Source of the DNA: Arenimonas malthae CC-JY-1
GTDB taxonomy: Bacteria; Pseudomonadota; Gammaproteobacteria; Xanthomonadales; Xanthomonadaceae
Direction of reading: 5' to 3'
DNA: 50,843 nt
Assembly: GCF_000747075.1 (NCBI RefSeq)
Contig: NZ_AVCH01000011.1
Span: 1 to 50,843, forward strand
In this document: one piece after another, positions 38,849 to 48,265 of the stretch
Position numbering within the stretch: position 1 is the stretch's first letter
Layout of the letters: every line of letters begins with the position of its first letter
Notes under the pieces: model-generated
Seen by the model: only the letters and a program-made list of their open reading frames with translations
The model's database searches: none
Told to the model about the DNA's origin: nothing
Program-made: the position numbers and the translations under genes

Positions 38849-38968
38849 GTGTACCAGGTTGATTTTATTGCCCGGCCCCATCGTCGTGATTCCTGCGGGC
38901 GGCTTGGCGGGCAATAAAATCAACCTGGTACACCTGCTTCACCAGCCAATAAAATCAACCTGGTACAC
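38849..38968. repeat. Three copies of a 21-23 bp repeat between rep and arfB
   Basis: The unit AATAAAATCAACCTGGTAC plus AC occurs at 38849-38869 (inverted), 38913-38933 and 38948-38968. Copies 1 and 2 form a perfect 23-bp inverted repeat (38849-38871 with 38911-38933) 39 bases apart. Copies 2 and 3 are direct repeats with a 35-base period that also share CACCTGxTTCA after the unit. The A/T-rich half (AATAAAATCAA) stands out in this GC-rich sequence. The copies fill the gap between two divergent TACAAT promoters, so they look like operators or a regulatory array; the binding protein is unknown. Confidence 0.85.
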
Positions 38969-38985
38969 CTGGTTCAGGCACGCAT

Positions 38986-38991
38986 TACAAT
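38986..38991 (+). promoter_or_regulatory. -10 box for arfB
   Basis: TACAAT, 7 bases before the arfB ATG, so transcription would begin at or next to the start codon (leaderless or nearly so). The third repeat copy overlaps the -35 position. Confidence 0.5.
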
Positions 38992-38998
38992 CGCGGGC

Positions 38999-39424
38999 AT
39001 GCTGCAGGTGACGCCGACGCTGGCCATTCCCGACGACGAGCTGGTCGAGCGTTTCGTGCGCTCGGGCGGACCGGGCGGGCAGAACGTGAACAAGGTCTCC
39101 ACCGCGGTGGAGCTGCGTTTCGACGTGGCCAACTCGCCCTCGTTGCCGGAACCGGTGCGCGCGCGCCTACTGGCCCGGCGCGACCGCCGCCTCACCGACG
39201 AAGGCGTGCTGGTGCTCAGCGCCCAGCGTTTCCGCACCCAGGACCGCAACCGCGAAGACGCCCGCGAGCGCCTGGCGGAGCTCATCGCCGCCGCCACCGT
39301 CGCGCCCAAGAAGCGCATCGCCACCAAACCCACCAAGGGCTCGAAGGAGCGCCGGCTTGGCGCCAAGCGCGAGCGCTCCACCGTGAAGCGCCAGCGCAGC
39401 AGTTCGGGCTGGGACCGCGAATGA
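38999..39424 (+). CDS. arfB: Alternative ribosome-rescue factor ArfB (peptidyl-tRNA hydrolase YaeJ)
   Basis: A 141-residue rescue factor that frees ribosomes stalled at mRNA ends by entering the empty mRNA channel and hydrolysing the peptidyl-tRNA. The catalytic GGQ is at residues 26-28 in RSGGPGGQNVNKV; the C-terminal tail (about 105-141) is rich in Lys and Arg (KKRIATKPTKGSKERRLGAK), as needed for the channel. No Shine-Dalgarno precedes the ATG and the -10 box is only 7 bases away, suggesting a leaderless message. The stop overlaps the next gene (ATGA). Confidence 0.95.
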   Translation: MLQVTPTLAIPDDELVERFVRSGGPGGQNVNKVSTAVELRFDVANSPSLPEPVRARLLARRDRRLTDEGVLVLSAQRFRTQDRNREDARERLAELIAAATVAPKKRIATKPTKGSKERRLGAKRERSTVKRQRSSSGWDRE

Positions 39425-40011
39425 GGCCCGTCGTCCCGGCCCTGCCGCCGAAAGCGCCGCGCGTGGGTTCCGCCCTGGGCCGCTGGTTCGGCCGCAGCAT
39501 CCTGCGGCTGGGCGGCTGGCGCGTCACCGGCGAGTGGCCCGACCTCGACCGCGTGGTCATCATCGTCGCGCCGCATTCCTCGGGCTGGGACGCGGTCTGG
39601 GGCCTGGCCGCGAAGCTGGCCATGGGCCTGGACATCGCCTTCATGGCCAAGGCCGAGCTGTTCAAGGGCCCGCTGGGCTGGCTGCTGCGCTGGTTCGGCG
39701 GCATCCCGGTGGACCGCAGCGCGCCGGGGGGCATCGTCGACCAGTCGGCCGCGCGCATCCGCGAGACCGCCAACATCTGGTTCCTGCTGGCGCCCGAAGG
39801 CACCCGTCGCCGGGTGGAGCGCTGGAAGCCGGGGTTCTGGAAGATCGCCCGCCAGGCCGGCGTGCCGGTGTTCTGCGCCGCCTTCCATTACCCGGAAAAA
39901 ACCATCGTGCTCGACCAGCTGGTCGAACTCACCGACGACTTCGAGGCCGACATGGCCCGCATCCGCGCGCTCTACCGCCCGCACGTGGGCCGCAACCGCG
40001 ACACGCTCTGA
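39421..40011 (+). CDS. Lysophospholipid (1-acylglycerol-3-phosphate-like) acyltransferase
   Basis: A 196-residue PlsC-like acyltransferase. The HX4D motif is HSSGWD (His52-Asp57) and the EGTR motif is APEGTRRR (about 123-130); the family's FMAKAELFKGP segment is present. It is smaller than PlsC (about 245), and resembles the YihG/OlsA-like short group, so its acyl acceptor is uncertain. ATG 39421 overlaps the arfB stop. The 3' end is 3 bases from the convergent LysR gene. Confidence 0.88.
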   Translation: MRPVVPALPPKAPRVGSALGRWFGRSILRLGGWRVTGEWPDLDRVVIIVAPHSSGWDAVWGLAAKLAMGLDIAFMAKAELFKGPLGWLLRWFGGIPVDRSAPGGIVDQSAARIRETANIWFLLAPEGTRRRVERWKPGFWKIARQAGVPVFCAAFHYPEKTIVLDQLVELTDDFEADMARIRALYRPHVGRNRDTL

Positions 40012-40014
40012 GCC

Positions 40015-40974
40015 CTAGCGTTCGGAGTGCCCGGCGTCGAAGTAGTCGCGGCGCTCGAACAGCCCCGGCTTCACCAGGTCCACGAACGCGCGCGCCTGCG
40101 GGCTGAGGTATTTGCCCTTGCGCATCACCACGCCGTAGCTGCGCGGCGGGAAATACTCGGCCAGGCTGCGCGCCACCAGGCGCTCCTTGTCGGCGTCGGT
40201 GAGGCAGATGGCGGTGACGATGCTGATGCCCAGGCCCATGGCCACGTACTGCTTGATCACCTCCCAGCCGCCCACTTCCAGCGCCACCGTGTAGGGCACG
40301 CGCCGCTGCTGGAATACCAGGTCCACCAGCCGGTAGGTGGTGAGCCGGCGCGGCGGCAGGATCAGGCCGTAGGGCGAGAGGTCCTCGAGCCGCAGGTCGG
40401 GTTTGTCCGCCAGCGGGTGCCCGGGCGGGCAGATCAGCATAGGGTCGAAGGAATAGACCGGCGCGTAGGCCAGGTCGGTGGGCACGTCCAGCATCGAGCC
40501 CACGGCCAGGTCGACGCCGTCCGAGCGCAGCAGCCCCAGGCCGTCCTGGCCGGTGACGTTGTGCAGCACCAGCTGCACCTCCGGGTACTGGGTCCGGAAG
40601 GCCTGCACCAGCTTGGGCAACAGGTAGAGGATGGTCGAACTGCCGGCCGCCACGTGCAGCTCGCCGGCCTGCAGGCCCTTGATGCGGCTGCGGAATTCGC
40701 CCTCCAGCCCGTCCAGCCCCTCCACCAGCGGCCGGGCCAGGTCGTACAGCACCTGGCCCTCGCGGGTGAGGCTGAAACGGCGGCCGATGCGCTCGAACAG
40801 GGCCGTGCCCAGCTCCCGCTCCAGGGCCTGCACCTGCAGGGTCACGGCTGGTTGGCTGAGGAAGAGCGCCTCGGCCGCGCGTGAGACGGAACCCAGCCGG
40901 GCCACCTGGCAAAAGGCGCGAACCGGCTTGAGGCGGTCGCCTTTGTAATAGAACCGGGCGTTGGGACCGGCCAT
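40015..40974 (-). CDS. LysR-family regulator, probably of the glyoxylate-bypass genes
   Basis: A 319-residue LysR-type transcription factor. The winged helix-turn-helix is residues about 15-72 (VRAFCQVARLGSVSRAAEAL, SQPAVTLQVQALERELG), followed by a CysB-like co-inducer domain (about 95-300). It starts 118 bases from aceB on the other strand, the classic layout for a LysR regulator controlling its neighbour. The palindrome at 40996-41012 between them fits a LysR T-N11-A site. The start ATG 40974 is preceded by AGGGG. The effector is not predictable. Confidence 0.88.
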   Translation of the reverse strand: MAGPNARFYYKGDRLKPVRAFCQVARLGSVSRAAEALFLSQPAVTLQVQALERELGTALFERIGRRFSLTREGQVLYDLARPLVEGLDGLEGEFRSRIKGLQAGELHVAAGSSTILYLLPKLVQAFRTQYPEVQLVLHNVTGQDGLGLLRSDGVDLAVGSMLDVPTDLAYAPVYSFDPMLICPPGHPLADKPDLRLEDLSPYGLILPPRRLTTYRLVDLVFQQRRVPYTVALEVGGWEVIKQYVAMGLGISIVTAICLTDADKERLVARSLAEYFPPRSYGVVMRKGKYLSPQARAFVDLVKPGLFERRDYFDAGHSER

Positions 40975-40995
40975 AAGCCCCTGTTTCAGCGTGTT

Positions 40996-41012
40996 TATAA
41001 GCGTGGCTTATA
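40996..41012 (+). promoter_or_regulatory. LysR-type operator between lysR and aceB
   Basis: Perfect palindrome TATAAGC-GTG-GCTTATA with a T-N11-A core (40998 to 41010), in the only A/T-rich block of this gap. It overlaps a possible aceB -10 (TATATT, 41009-41014). On the minus strand a TTGACA hexamer at about 41034-41039 could drive lysR itself, with the palindrome downstream acting in autoregulation. Confidence 0.7.
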
Positions 41013-41091
41013 TTAGTTATCAAAACATTTGCTTTGTCAAATCGAGATTCCGGGGTCCAGAGTCGAATCCGACCCGACACCGGAGCCGCCC

Positions 41092-42696
41092 ATGGCCGCC
41101 ATCGCTTCCCCGACCCATCCGCCCGTGGAACTCGTGGGCCCCCGGCTGCCCGGCCAGGAAGACCTGCTCGGCCCGGCCGCCCTGGCCTTCCTGGTGGACC
41201 TGCACCGCGCCTTCGAAGGCGAGCGCCAGGCCCGGCTGGCCGCCCGCCGCCAGCGCCAGGCCCGCTTCGACGCCGGCGAGTTGCCCGACTTCCGCGCCGA
41301 CACCCGCGCCATCCGCGAGGGCGACTGGACCGTGGCCCCGGCCCCGGCCGCGCTCACCGACCGCCGCGTCGAGATCACCGGCCCGGTCGATCCGAAGATG
41401 GTCATCAACGCCCTGAACTCGGGCGCCAGCTGCTACATGGCCGACTTCGAGGATTCCACCAGCCCCACCTGGGACAACCTGCTCACCGGCCAGCGCGCGC
41501 TGCGCAAGGCCGTCGCCGGCACCCTCGACTGGATGGCGCCGGACGGCAGCAAGCACTACGTGCTCGACAAGGCCTCGACCACCACCCTCATCGTCCGCCC
41601 GCGCGGCTGGCACCTGGACGAAAAACACGTGCTGGTGGACGGCGAGCGCCTCTCGGCCAGCCTGTTCGACCTGGGCCTGTTCGCCTTCCACAACGCCGCG
41701 GCGCTGCAGGCGAAGGACCGCGGCCCCTACTTCTACCTGCCAAAGCTGCAGTGCATGGAAGAGGCGGCGCTGTGGGAGCAGGTGCTGTCCCTCATCGAGC
41801 AGCGCCTGCGCTTGCCGGCCGGCTGCATGAAGGTGACGGTGCTGGTGGAAACCCTGCCGGCCGCGTTCGAGATGCACGAGATCCTGCACGCGCTGCGCAC
41901 CCGCATCGTCGGCCTGAACTGCGGTCGCTGGGACTACATCTTCAGCTACCTCAAGACCTTCCGCCGGCACGGCAACCGCGTGCTGCCCGAACGTGGCCAG
42001 GTCGGCATGACCCAGCCCTTCCTCAAGGCCTATTCGGAGTTGCTGATCCAGACCTGCCACCGCCGCGGCGCGCACGCGATGGGCGGCATGGCGGCGCAGA
42101 TCCCCATTGCCGGCGACCCGATCGCCAACGAAGAGGCCCTGGCGCGCGTGCGCGCCGACAAGCAGCGCGAAGCCAGCGCCGGCCACGACGGCACCTGGGT
42201 GGCGCACCCGGCGCTCATCCCGGTGGCGCGCGCGGTGTTCGACGAACGCATGCCCGGCCCCCACCAGCACGCGGTGCGCCGCGAGGACGTGCAGGTGGAC
42301 CGCGACACGCTGATCCGCCCGAGCATCGGCAGCATCACGCGCAAGGGTTTCGACAACAACGTCGAAGTCTGCGTGCGTTACCTCGCCGCCTGGCTCGACG
42401 GCCAGGGCTGCGTGCCCATCCACTGGCTGATGGAGGACGCCGCCACCGCCGAGATCGCCCGCGCCCAGCTGTGGCAGTGGCTGCACCACGGCCACCTGCA
42501 CCTCGACGACGGCACGCCGGTGGACTTCTCGCTGTTCGACCGCGCGCTGCTGGCGCTGCCCTCGAAGCTGGCCGACCGCATGAAGCTGCCGGGCGCCTCG
42601 AAGATCAACGAGGCCATCGCCCTGCTCGACCAGCTCACGCACGCCGACGAACTCGCCGAGTTCCTCACGCTGCCCGCCTACGAACGCCTCAACTGA
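41092..42696 (+). CDS. aceB: Malate synthase A
   Basis: Condenses glyoxylate with acetyl-CoA to malate, second step of the glyoxylate bypass; cytoplasmic. 534 residues against 533 in E. coli. Typical segments are [13 protein letters not shown] (about 119-131), [26 protein letters not shown] (about 278-291, with Mg and substrate ligands) and [20 protein letters not shown] near residue 410. ATG 41092 has GGAG 7 bases upstream; the longer frame from 41029 is not preferred. The aceA start follows 37 bases after the stop. Confidence 0.97.
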   Translation: MAAIASPTHPPVELVGPRLPGQEDLLGPAALAFLVDLHRAFEGERQARLAARRQRQARFDAGELPDFRADTRAIREGDWTVAPAPAALTDRRVEITGPVDPKMVINALNSGASCYMADFEDSTSPTWDNLLTGQRALRKAVAGTLDWMAPDGSKHYVLDKASTTTLIVRPRGWHLDEKHVLVDGERLSASLFDLGLFAFHNAAALQAKDRGPYFYLPKLQCMEEAALWEQVLSLIEQRLRLPAGCMKVTVLVETLPAAFEMHEILHALRTRIVGLNCGRWDYIFSYLKTFRRHGNRVLPERGQVGMTQPFLKAYSELLIQTCHRRGAHAMGGMAAQIPIAGDPIANEEALARVRADKQREASAGHDGTWVAHPALIPVARAVFDERMPGPHQHAVRREDVQVDRDTLIRPSIGSITRKGFDNNVEVCVRYLAAWLDGQGCVPIHWLMEDAATAEIARAQLWQWLHHGHLHLDDGTPVDFSLFDRALLALPSKLADRMKLPGASKINEAIALLDQLTHADELAEFLTLPAYERLN

Positions 42697-42733
42697 TTGC
42701 CTTGCCCTCCCCACTGACCCAAGGAACGCCGCC

Positions 42734-44038
<1,305 letters not shown>

Positions 44039-44043
44039 GCGTG

Positions 44044-44077
44044 GTCGCGGCCCCGGCCTCCGGGCCGGGGCCGCGAC
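44044..44077 (+). terminator. Terminator of aceBA
   Basis: Perfect 15-bp GC stem (44044-44058 with 44063-44077) with a TCCG tetraloop, followed by AATTT. It begins 6 bases after the aceA stop. Confidence 0.8.
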
Positions 44078-44150
44078 AATTTGACGCACGTCTCTGTGTC
44101 TTGACGCGGGGCTTGGTTACACTCGGCCTGAACAGAGGGCCGTTTCCATC

Positions 44151-45167
44151 GTGAACCACGCCGATTTCCCGGGCACCGTCGCCCCCCCGAGCGGGGACGA
44201 CGCGCAGGCCCGACTGCCGTCGCAGCTCGACCCGGACACCTTCCGGGTGCTGGCCGGTGCGGGCGTGAGCCGGGCCGTGTTGCCGGGCGAGGAGCTGTTC
44301 CGGCGCGGCGAAGCGGCCCAGAGCATGTTCCTCATCGACACTGGCGAAGTGCGCCTGGGCTTCGACGACGGCCTCGCCGACAAGCTGCTGGGCCCTGGCC
44401 AGTATTTCGGCGAACTGGCGGTGTTCCTGGGCCGGCACCAGCGTTTCGCCCGCGCCGTGGCCGAAACCCCGGGCGTGCTCTATGAAGTCACGCAGGACGC
44501 CTTCCAGGCCGTGCTCGAACGCGAGCCAGCCGTGGCCGCGCGTTTCATGCAGCGCAGCTTCGCCTACCTGGTGGCCGGCGAGCACCAGCTGATCCAGAGC
44601 CTCAAGCGCCGCAACGAAGACCTGCTGCAAACCCTCGACACCCTTCGCCAGACCCGCAGCGAGCTCACGGTGGCCCAGCAACTGGTGCGCACCGACGACC
44701 TGACCGGCCTGGCCAACCGCCGTGGCCTGTACCGCTACCTCGACGAACTGGGCCGCCAGCCCCTGGCCGGCCTGCGCCTGGCCCTTCTGCTGGTGGACAT
44801 CGACCACTTCAAGGCCATCAACGACCGCAGCGGCCACCTGGCCGGCGATTCCGCCCTGCGCGCGGTGGCCGACGAAGTGCGCCGCCTGGCCGGCCCGCTG
44901 GAGCTGCCCTGCCGACTGGGTGGCGACGAATTCGCCCTGGTGCTGCGCGTGGCCGACGAGGGCGCACTGGCCAACCGCGCCCTGGGCCTGCTGGCCGCGG
45001 TGCGCAGCCTGCGCCTGCCCAGCCTGCGCGGCACCCGCTTTTCGGTGAGCATTGGCGGCGCTTTCTGTGCCGACCCGGGCGGCTGGTCCGCCTGGTACAG
45101 CCAGGCCGACGCGGCCTTGTACGAAGCCAAGCGCCTGGGCGGGGACCACTGGCGATTGGGCGCCTAG
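44151..45167 (+). CDS. Cyclic-nucleotide-binding domain + GGDEF diguanylate cyclase
   Basis: A 338-residue cytoplasmic signalling protein. Residues about 25-130 form a cNMP-binding domain with the phosphate cassette FGELAVFLGRHQRFARAV (a CRP-like Arg is kept). A coiled linker (about 150-180) leads to a GGDEF domain: DDLTGLANRRGLY, DIDHFKAINDRSGHLAGD, and the active-site GGDEF (257-261, intact). The RxxD inhibitory site upstream of it is absent, so product inhibition by c-di-GMP is unlikely. The start is GTG 44151. It lies 63 bases upstream of the cyclase-like gene on the same strand, which makes a nucleotide-signalling link to the peptide cassette plausible (inference). Confidence 0.9.
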   Translation: MNHADFPGTVAPPSGDDAQARLPSQLDPDTFRVLAGAGVSRAVLPGEELFRRGEAAQSMFLIDTGEVRLGFDDGLADKLLGPGQYFGELAVFLGRHQRFARAVAETPGVLYEVTQDAFQAVLEREPAVAARFMQRSFAYLVAGEHQLIQSLKRRNEDLLQTLDTLRQTRSELTVAQQLVRTDDLTGLANRRGLYRYLDELGRQPLAGLRLALLLVDIDHFKAINDRSGHLAGDSALRAVADEVRRLAGPLELPCRLGGDEFALVLRVADEGALANRALGLLAAVRSLRLPSLRGTRFSVSIGGAFCADPGGWSAWYSQADAALYEAKRLGGDHWRLGA

Positions 45168-45230
45168 CCCGTGTCCTCCCGCCCGGGATGCCTGCGTTCA
45201 CCCCGACAGGACGCCTCACTGGCCCCCTGA

Positions 45231-47864
45231 ATGGACGTGTTCGAATCCCGCACGCCGAGCAACCCCGCGGCACCGGCCGTCAAGCCGATGCTGCGCGCGG
45301 TGCTGGTGTGCGACATCGTCGAGTCCACCGCCCTGGTCGAAAGGCTGGGTGACATCCGCGCGGCCGGTTTCCTGCAAAAACACGACCAGCTGATGCTGCA
45401 GGCCATGAAGCTCTGCCACGGCCAGCTGGTGGACAAGGCCGATGGCGTGCTGGCCCTGTTCGAGCGGCCCATCCAGGCCCTGGACTTCGCGCTGCGCTAC
45501 CAGCGCGGCCTTTACGAACTGGGCAAGTCCGAGGGTTTCGACCTCAAGGCCCGCACCGGCATCCACGTCGGCGACGTGATGACCTGGGCCAACGACGCCA
45601 GGGACGTGCTGGCCGGCGCCAAGCCCTTCGAAGTGGAAGGCCTGGCCAAACCGGTGGCCGCGCGCCTGATGGGCCTGGCGCTGCCGGGACAGATCCTTAT
45701 GTCGGGCATGGCGCAGAACCTGGCCCAGCGCGCCGCCGGCGAGCTGGGCGAACGCGCCGGCCGCCTGCGCTGGCTGATGCACGGGCGCTACCGCTTCAAG
45801 GGCGTGCCTGCGCCGATGCTGGTGCACGAGGTCGGTGAACCGGGCATCGCGCCGCTGCGCCCCCCGGACTCGGGCGCCAAGGCCTGGCGCGAGTTGCCGC
45901 TGTGGCGACGGCCGCCCGCCCTGGCCGCCGAAGCGCTGCTGCTGCTGGCGCTGGGTTCGGCGCTGCTGTGGAGCACCTTCCGCAGCGAGCCCGCCATTGC
46001 CTTTGCCGAGCGTGACTGGGTGGTGGTGGCGGACGTGCAGAACCGCACCGGCGAAGACCTGTTCGACGAAACGCTCGACGTGGCGCTGCGCATCGGCCTG
46101 GAGCAGTCCCGCCACATCAATCTGGTCTCCGACCTCCAGATCGACCGCGCCCTGCAGCGCATGCAGCGCCAGGGCCAGCCGATCGACCGCCAGCTGGCCA
46201 GCGAACTGGCGCTGCGCGAGGGCGCCAAGGCCGTGATCCTGCCCACCGTGGCCACCGTGGGCGGCCGCCTGCGCGTAAGCCTGGAAGTGGTGGACCCCAA
46301 CAGCAACACCACCGTCTACAGCGGCACCGGCGACGGCGGCCGTGCCCAGGACGTCCTGCCCGCGCTCGACCAGGCCATCGCCCAGGTGCGCGGCCAGCTG
46401 GGCGAAACGGTGGGCAGCATCGCCGCCACCAGCAAGCCGCTGGAGGAAGCCACCACCGACAACCTCGAGGCGCTGCGGGCGTTTTCGCTGGGCGTGAAGG
46501 CGCGCTACGAAAGCCGCGTCGACGAGGCCTGGGACCTGTTCGAGCAGGCGGTGAAGCTCGATCCCGAGTTCTCGATGGCCTACCTGCGCATGGCCTTCAT
46601 CCGCTACTCCGCGAACGACGGCGACGGCATGGAGAAGTACCTGGCGCTGGCGCTCAAGCATCGCAGCCACCTCACCGAGCGCGAGGCGCTGTTCCTAGAC
46701 GCGGCGGCGCTGGTGCCCGAGGGTCCGGAGCCGGCGATGCGCAAGCTCAAGGTGCTCTCGGCCATGTACCCGGACGAGTTCCGCGCCTATTACAACTACG
46801 CCTACTTCGGACTGCATGGCGGCCAGCGCTACCGCGAAGCGCTCGAGCAGCTTGGGCCGGCCGTGCACGAACAGAACCCGGGCCGGGCCAGTTCGGCCTA
46901 CCTGCAGGGCGTTCTGCATTCGGCCCTGGGCGAGCACGAAAAGGCGCTGGAGGCGTTCGAGCGCGCCGAGTCCCTGGGCATCGCCGGCGAGCGCCGCGCC
47001 TATGCCGAGACCTACGCCGCGCTGCGCCGCTTCGGCGACGCCGAGCGCATCCGCAAGATGGGCCGCCGCGTGGGACTGGACGCGGTGGAGTTCGAGCAGC
47101 GCCTGGCGGACATCAGCTTCCCGCTCGACCAGGGTCGCTGGGACGAAGCCCTGGCTGAGGCGGGGCGACAGGTGGAGGACGGCGCCAGGCACAGCAAGAT
47201 CAATGGCTGGGTGGCGCAGGGCATCCACCTGACGCTGCGCAGCTACGACCCGGATCCGGCCTTCGCCGACGACCTGCGGGCTTACCTGGCGTCGCAGGTT
47301 GCCGAACTGGGCAAGGCCAGCCGGCTGGATCGCCGTTACCTGGTGTCCACCGTGCTGGTGGCGGGATGGATGGCCGCGGCCAACGGCCTGCCCGAACTGG
47401 CGGAAACGGCGCTCGACGCCGTGGACGCCTACCCCGAACGGATGAATTTCCCCGCCAACGCCGACCTTGCCAGCGTGGTCCAGGCGGAGCTTGCGCTTGG
47501 CCGCGGCGAGCCGGCGGTGGCGGTAGCGCGCCTGCGCGACCGCGCGGCGGGCGGCGAGGCGCTCTACCTGCTCAACGCCGTCATGGTGCGTGCCCTGTCG
47601 GCGGCCGGCGAACACGAGCAGGCGCTGGCGAAGGCCGAGTGGCTGGCCGCGCACCGCGGACTGGCTTACGTCGAATTCAATGCGCTCAACCTGCTGCAGC
47701 CGGTGAACGTGATTGAAGCCAATCTCGCGCTGCGCGCCGCAGCCGCGGAAGCGGCGGCCCTGGGGCGCGACAGACTGGCCCGGCAGCGCCTCGAGGCCTT
47801 CGAAGCCGCGTGGCCGGAGCACGACCGCCTGCCGGCGGTCGCGCGCCGTTTCCCCAAGGACTGA
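45231..47864 (+). CDS. Putative peptide-modification-system cyclase (class III cyclase-like + TPR)
   Basis: An 877-residue protein matching the family named 'putative peptide modification system cyclase'. Residues about 20-200 are a class III nucleotide cyclase-like domain: metal Asp28 (CDIVEST) and Asp71 (KADGVLALF) are present. In the segment that normally reads GDxVNxAAR this protein has GLAKPVAARL, so the substrate-selecting Asp is Leu and the transition-state Asn is Pro; only the Arg is kept. A membrane helix at about 229-248 separates it from a TolB-like region and then TPRs (about 400-870), which would lie outside the inner membrane. ATG 45231 has a weak ribosome-binding site. The gene ends one base before the stop of the precursor peptide on the other strand. 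Confidence 0.88.
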   Translation: MDVFESRTPSNPAAPAVKPMLRAVLVCDIVESTALVERLGDIRAAGFLQKHDQLMLQAMKLCHGQLVDKADGVLALFERPIQALDFALRYQRGLYELGKSEGFDLKARTGIHVGDVMTWANDARDVLAGAKPFEVEGLAKPVAARLMGLALPGQILMSGMAQNLAQRAAGELGERAGRLRWLMHGRYRFKGVPAPMLVHEVGEPGIAPLRPPDSGAKAWRELPLWRRPPALAAEALLLLALGSALLWSTFRSEPAIAFAERDWVVVADVQNRTGEDLFDETLDVALRIGLEQSRHINLVSDLQIDRALQRMQRQGQPIDRQLASELALREGAKAVILPTVATVGGRLRVSLEVVDPNSNTTVYSGTGDGGRAQDVLPALDQAIAQVRGQLGETVGSIAATSKPLEEATTDNLEALRAFSLGVKARYESRVDEAWDLFEQAVKLDPEFSMAYLRMAFIRYSANDGDGMEKYLALALKHRSHLTEREALFLDAAALVPEGPEPAMRKLKVLSAMYPDEFRAYYNYAYFGLHGGQRYREALEQLGPAVHEQNPGRASSAYLQGVLHSALGEHEKALEAFERAESLGIAGERRAYAETYAALRRFGDAERIRKMGRRVGLDAVEFEQRLADISFPLDQGRWDEALAEAGRQVEDGARHSKINGWVAQGIHLTLRSYDPDPAFADDLRAYLASQVAELGKASRLDRRYLVSTVLVAGWMAAANGLPELAETALDAVDAYPERMNFPANADLASVVQAELALGRGEPAVAVARLRDRAAGGEALYLLNAVMVRALSAAGEHEQALAKAEWLAAHRGLAYVEFNALNLLQPVNVIEANLALRAAAAEAAALGRDRLARQRLEAFEAAWPEHDRLPAVARRFPKD

Positions 47865-48152
47865 TCAGCGCTGCGGGGTTTCCAGCGTGATCGGGTGGGC
47901 ACCCGCCTGTGCCGTCACCAGCTGCTTGCGCAGGGTGTCGCGGCTGGCGCGGATGTCGGCCTTGCTCGCCAGCTTGCTGACAGAGAGGCAACTCCACAGG
48001 CCCTCGTCCACCGAAGCGTCGGCGGCCGGCTTGTGGCCCACGGCGGCGAGCGCCTGGCGCGGGTCTTTCTGGAACAGGTCGCGGAAGTCGTCGTCGCTCG
48101 AGAGCTTGTCGAGCAGGGCGGCGGCGGACTCGTCGGAAAGCTTGAACGGCAT
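47865..48152 (-). CDS. Precursor-like peptide of the modification system (NHLP-related RiPP peptide)
   Basis: A 95-residue peptide of the 'putative modified peptide' family. The N-terminus (residues 1-42, LSDESAAALLDKLSSDDDFR ... PRQALAAVGH) resembles Nif11/NHLP leader peptides. It is followed by a single Cys (Cys55, in LWSCLSVSKLASK), a Ser/Thr-rich stretch (ASKADIRASRDTLRKQL) and a conserved C-terminal HPITLE. There is no membrane or secretion signal. ATG 48152 has AGGGGAA at good spacing; the longer frame to 48251 is not used. It is convergent with the cyclase (the two stop codons form TGATCA) and divergent from the dehydrogenase. The modification and the mature product are unknown. Confidence 0.85.
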   Translation of the reverse strand: MPFKLSDESAAALLDKLSSDDDFRDLFQKDPRQALAAVGHKPAADASVDEGLWSCLSVSKLASKADIRASRDTLRKQLVTAQAGAHPITLETPQR

Positions 48153-48265
48153 GGTGTTTCCCCTGGCGTGACGAAAAGGCGTCGGAAAGGTTGCAGCGGT
48201 AGGCCCCCGGAGGGGCGGCGGCAGTGTCGCATACTGTGTGGCACCGTCCATCCCGGGTTTCCCGC

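Noticed and set aside
36884-38917. A 677-codon plus-strand open frame antisense to rep
   Set aside because: Opposite all helicase motifs of Rep; composition typical of an antisense shadow.
38849-38968. Possible CRISPR-like array in the rep-arfB gap
   Set aside because: Only three copies, one inverted, with a single 35-base period and no spacers of uniform length; no cas genes nearby.
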